Positions 60,546-62,000 of a DNA stretch of 62,000 nucleotides are shown here, in pieces. Origin of the DNA: Mesostigma viride (Eukaryota; Streptophyta; Mesostigmatophyceae; Mesostigmatales; Mesostigmataceae); the NCBI GenBank assembly GCA_009746045.1, contig RPFO01000065.1:572768-634767 (forward strand), read 5' to 3'. Both the position numbers and the translations under genes were made by a program. The stretch's first letter is position 1. The number at the start of each line of letters is the position of its first letter. The notes under the pieces were generated by a model that was not told the DNA's origin, searched no databases, and was given only the letters and a program-made list of their open reading frames with translations.

Positions 60546-61029
60546 AGTTAGTCTCCATGCTTTGCTGTAGACTAAGTCTCAAAGGCATTGTGAATACAAC
60601 GTATGAATAAGCCTTGTAAACCTACGTTGGTATGTGAATATAAATACCACGTGGGCTATGCAGATAGGAATGCTAGTCGAGTCGCATACGTTTCCCTAGA
60701 TAGGTACTTTGGGTACTGGGGTACGTGACAGATGTCAGTACCCACTATACGTAGTGTCCTGTCATTGGACGGTACTAGAGTATCCTAGATAGGGACCGTA
60801 CTGCAGCGTGCATTGATCTGTGATCACACAATGCAGTGACTAGACTGCTACCTGTCATCGTGCGGCCTCGGGCCAACGGTCTGCACCCAACGGTCACTGG
60901 CGGCGCAGCCAGTGAGAGGAACGTTGATAAAGGGTAAACCTATTTTCTAATGAACCAAGCAATTCATTGCTCTCAGCACACCGTGTTCTCAAGCAATATA
61001 CCACGTCGTTCATTTCTCAATTCCTAACT
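60546..61029 (+). repeat. 3' LTR of the Copia-like element
   Basis: Matches 54520-55003 with one substitution and no gaps (constant offset 6026). Followed by ACTAG. Confidence 0.85.
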
Positions 61030-61034
61030 ACTAG
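61030..61034. other. target-site duplication ACTAG (right)
   Basis: Matches 54515-54519. Confidence 0.85.
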
Positions 61035-62000
61035 GTCCCGTACCCGTTTACTACCCTGATGAGCAGCTAAGTCATGCAACTCAAAGAGCAAGGAGGAGCG
61101 ACAGATAGGAGGGACATACAGGCGCCATTGAGGGGGAGAATCGGCTATTTGCACATATAAAAATCCACCTACAAATTTACAAGGGTGCTTGCCTAATTGT
61201 TGGGGATGGGCAGCAATGGCAGCTAATGCTTCCGGCTCAGTGGCCGTAAATCTACTAATAAGACGTTCGAGATCAGAGGTAGGCATCGCTACAGAGGTAT
61301 CCAGAACAGGTTTAAAGAGATCTCCTACCGCCTTGCCAAAGAGAAGGGGAGGTCCTAGAGGGACTATGTGTTCATAAGACTTTCCTGACCTAGTCGCTAT
61401 ATGGCTAAGCGGTATAGAAATTTTATTTTTCCCCTCCCCCCCCACCGAGACCACAGGAAGGGCCTCACACGGGAGAGAGAGTCCTACGTGAGAAAGGAGA
61501 TCAGGCATGCGAACAGCTGTATGAAAGAGGTAGGCATAGGATTCATCATCAGGTAGTTCACCATACGGGGTTACACCCATAGTAGTAGGAACTAGAGTAG
61601 TATTGAGAACATCAAGGTCCTCGAAAAAGGAGTAATCTGCACGACGGGAGAGTGCGTCTGGTACTATGTTATCTACACCCTTAACATACTGAAGTTTAAA
61701 AGGGGAGAACTGTGCTAAAAACTCCATCCAGCGCGCTTGACGAGGGGTAAGGTTGGGTTGTGAGAGAAGATGGGTAAGAGGGCGGTGATCTGTCTGGATA
61801 ACTAATCTATAAGGATCAAGCTCACAGGGTTCATTCAGACAAACATCAAATTGAGCACCTTTAAGGAAGTGCTGCCACGCGTGGCAACAATACACCACAG
61901 CTAATAGTTCTTGCTGGTGTACGGGATAGTTACGCTCCGCAGGAAGCATTGTCCTAGAGATATACTCAATTGGCTGTAAGCCCTGACCCTGATCCTGGAG
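61030..62000 (-). pseudogene. Ty3/gypsy-like Pol: RT end, RNase H, start of integrase
   Basis: Minus strand, open to the right edge. LQPIEYISRTMLPAERNYPV and HQQELLAVVYCCHAWQHFLK mark the RT-RNase H junction; TDHRPLTHLL, ARWMEFLAQFSPFKLQYVKG and VPDALSRRAD are typical gypsy RNase H. The integrase zinc finger starts at LLFELHDLAAHQGSKRVRDL and is cut at 61030 by the Copia-like LTR. Across the insertion (one ACTAG kept) the frame continues into ARSYYW at 54513-54496, fitting the usual L-x-R-x-YYW, after which the integrase core is not found. The protease and most of RT lie outside the window. Confidence 0.85.

Larger units (their letters stand above)
54520..61029 (+). mobile_element. Copia-like LTR retrotransposon, 6.5 kb, nested
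   Basis: Two 484-bp LTRs, ACTAG duplications on both sides, and plus-strand remains in the order Gag zinc knuckle, integrase, retropepsin-like segment, reverse transcriptase, RNase H. Integrase before RT is the Copia order, but the protease-like segment lies after integrase. No primer-binding site matching the usual TGGTATCAGAGC and no purine tract adjoins the LTRs. Several frameshifts interrupt the coding part. It is inserted in the integrase of a minus-strand gypsy-like element. Confidence 0.8.

Overview
The window is eukaryotic nuclear DNA from a GC-rich genome. Genes have many short exons joined at GT-AG introns (all splice junctions here are predicted by eye), tandem repeats are very abundant, and retrotransposons are of eukaryotic type. 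I cannot name the species. The spliceosomal Tousled-like kinase and the repeat style suggest an alga or another unicellular eukaryote, but that is inference.

Layout. 1-6.9 kb is gene-poor: a TCGG microsatellite (410-1012), a hAT-like inverted-repeat element (2709-3828), one small unrecognised ORF (4003-4422), a 10-bp satellite and a 46-bp satellite. 6.99-20.28 kb (+) holds one long gene for a Tousled-like kinase (TLK), about 880 residues in 15 predicted exons. Its introns carry 63-bp, 34-bp and 7-bp satellites and a 396-bp hAT-like MITE. 20.4-33.3 kb is an island of transposable elements between two convergent genes. It contains an ORF1-only LINE, several broken LINE ORF1 and ORF2 copies, a TTAA-flanked DNA element nested in a LINE, a fold-back element, a tRNA-like SINE head and a 470-bp ATGA microsatellite. 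33.83-49.32 kb (-) is a second long gene, encoding an unrecognised glutamine-rich, probably nuclear protein. I could join about 14 exons; most junction phases close, two do not. Its introns hold 59-bp, 43-bp, 23-bp and 7-bp satellites.

51.6-62 kb is a nest of LTR retrotransposons. A minus-strand Ty3/gypsy-like element (3' LTR 51591-52167; pol running off the right edge at 62000) is interrupted by a Copia-like element (54520-61029) with 484-bp LTRs that differ at one base and a perfect 5-bp target duplication. The Copia-like element is unusual. Its LTR ends are AGTTAG/CTAACT rather than TG/CA, it has no clear polypurine tract, and a retropepsin-like segment lies after the integrase instead of before it.

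The two host genes converge on the LINE island. I see no operon, CRISPR array or other prokaryotic feature. The strongest candidates for something undescribed are the Copia-like element, the proline-rich ORF in the gypsy element, and the minus-strand glutamine-rich gene.
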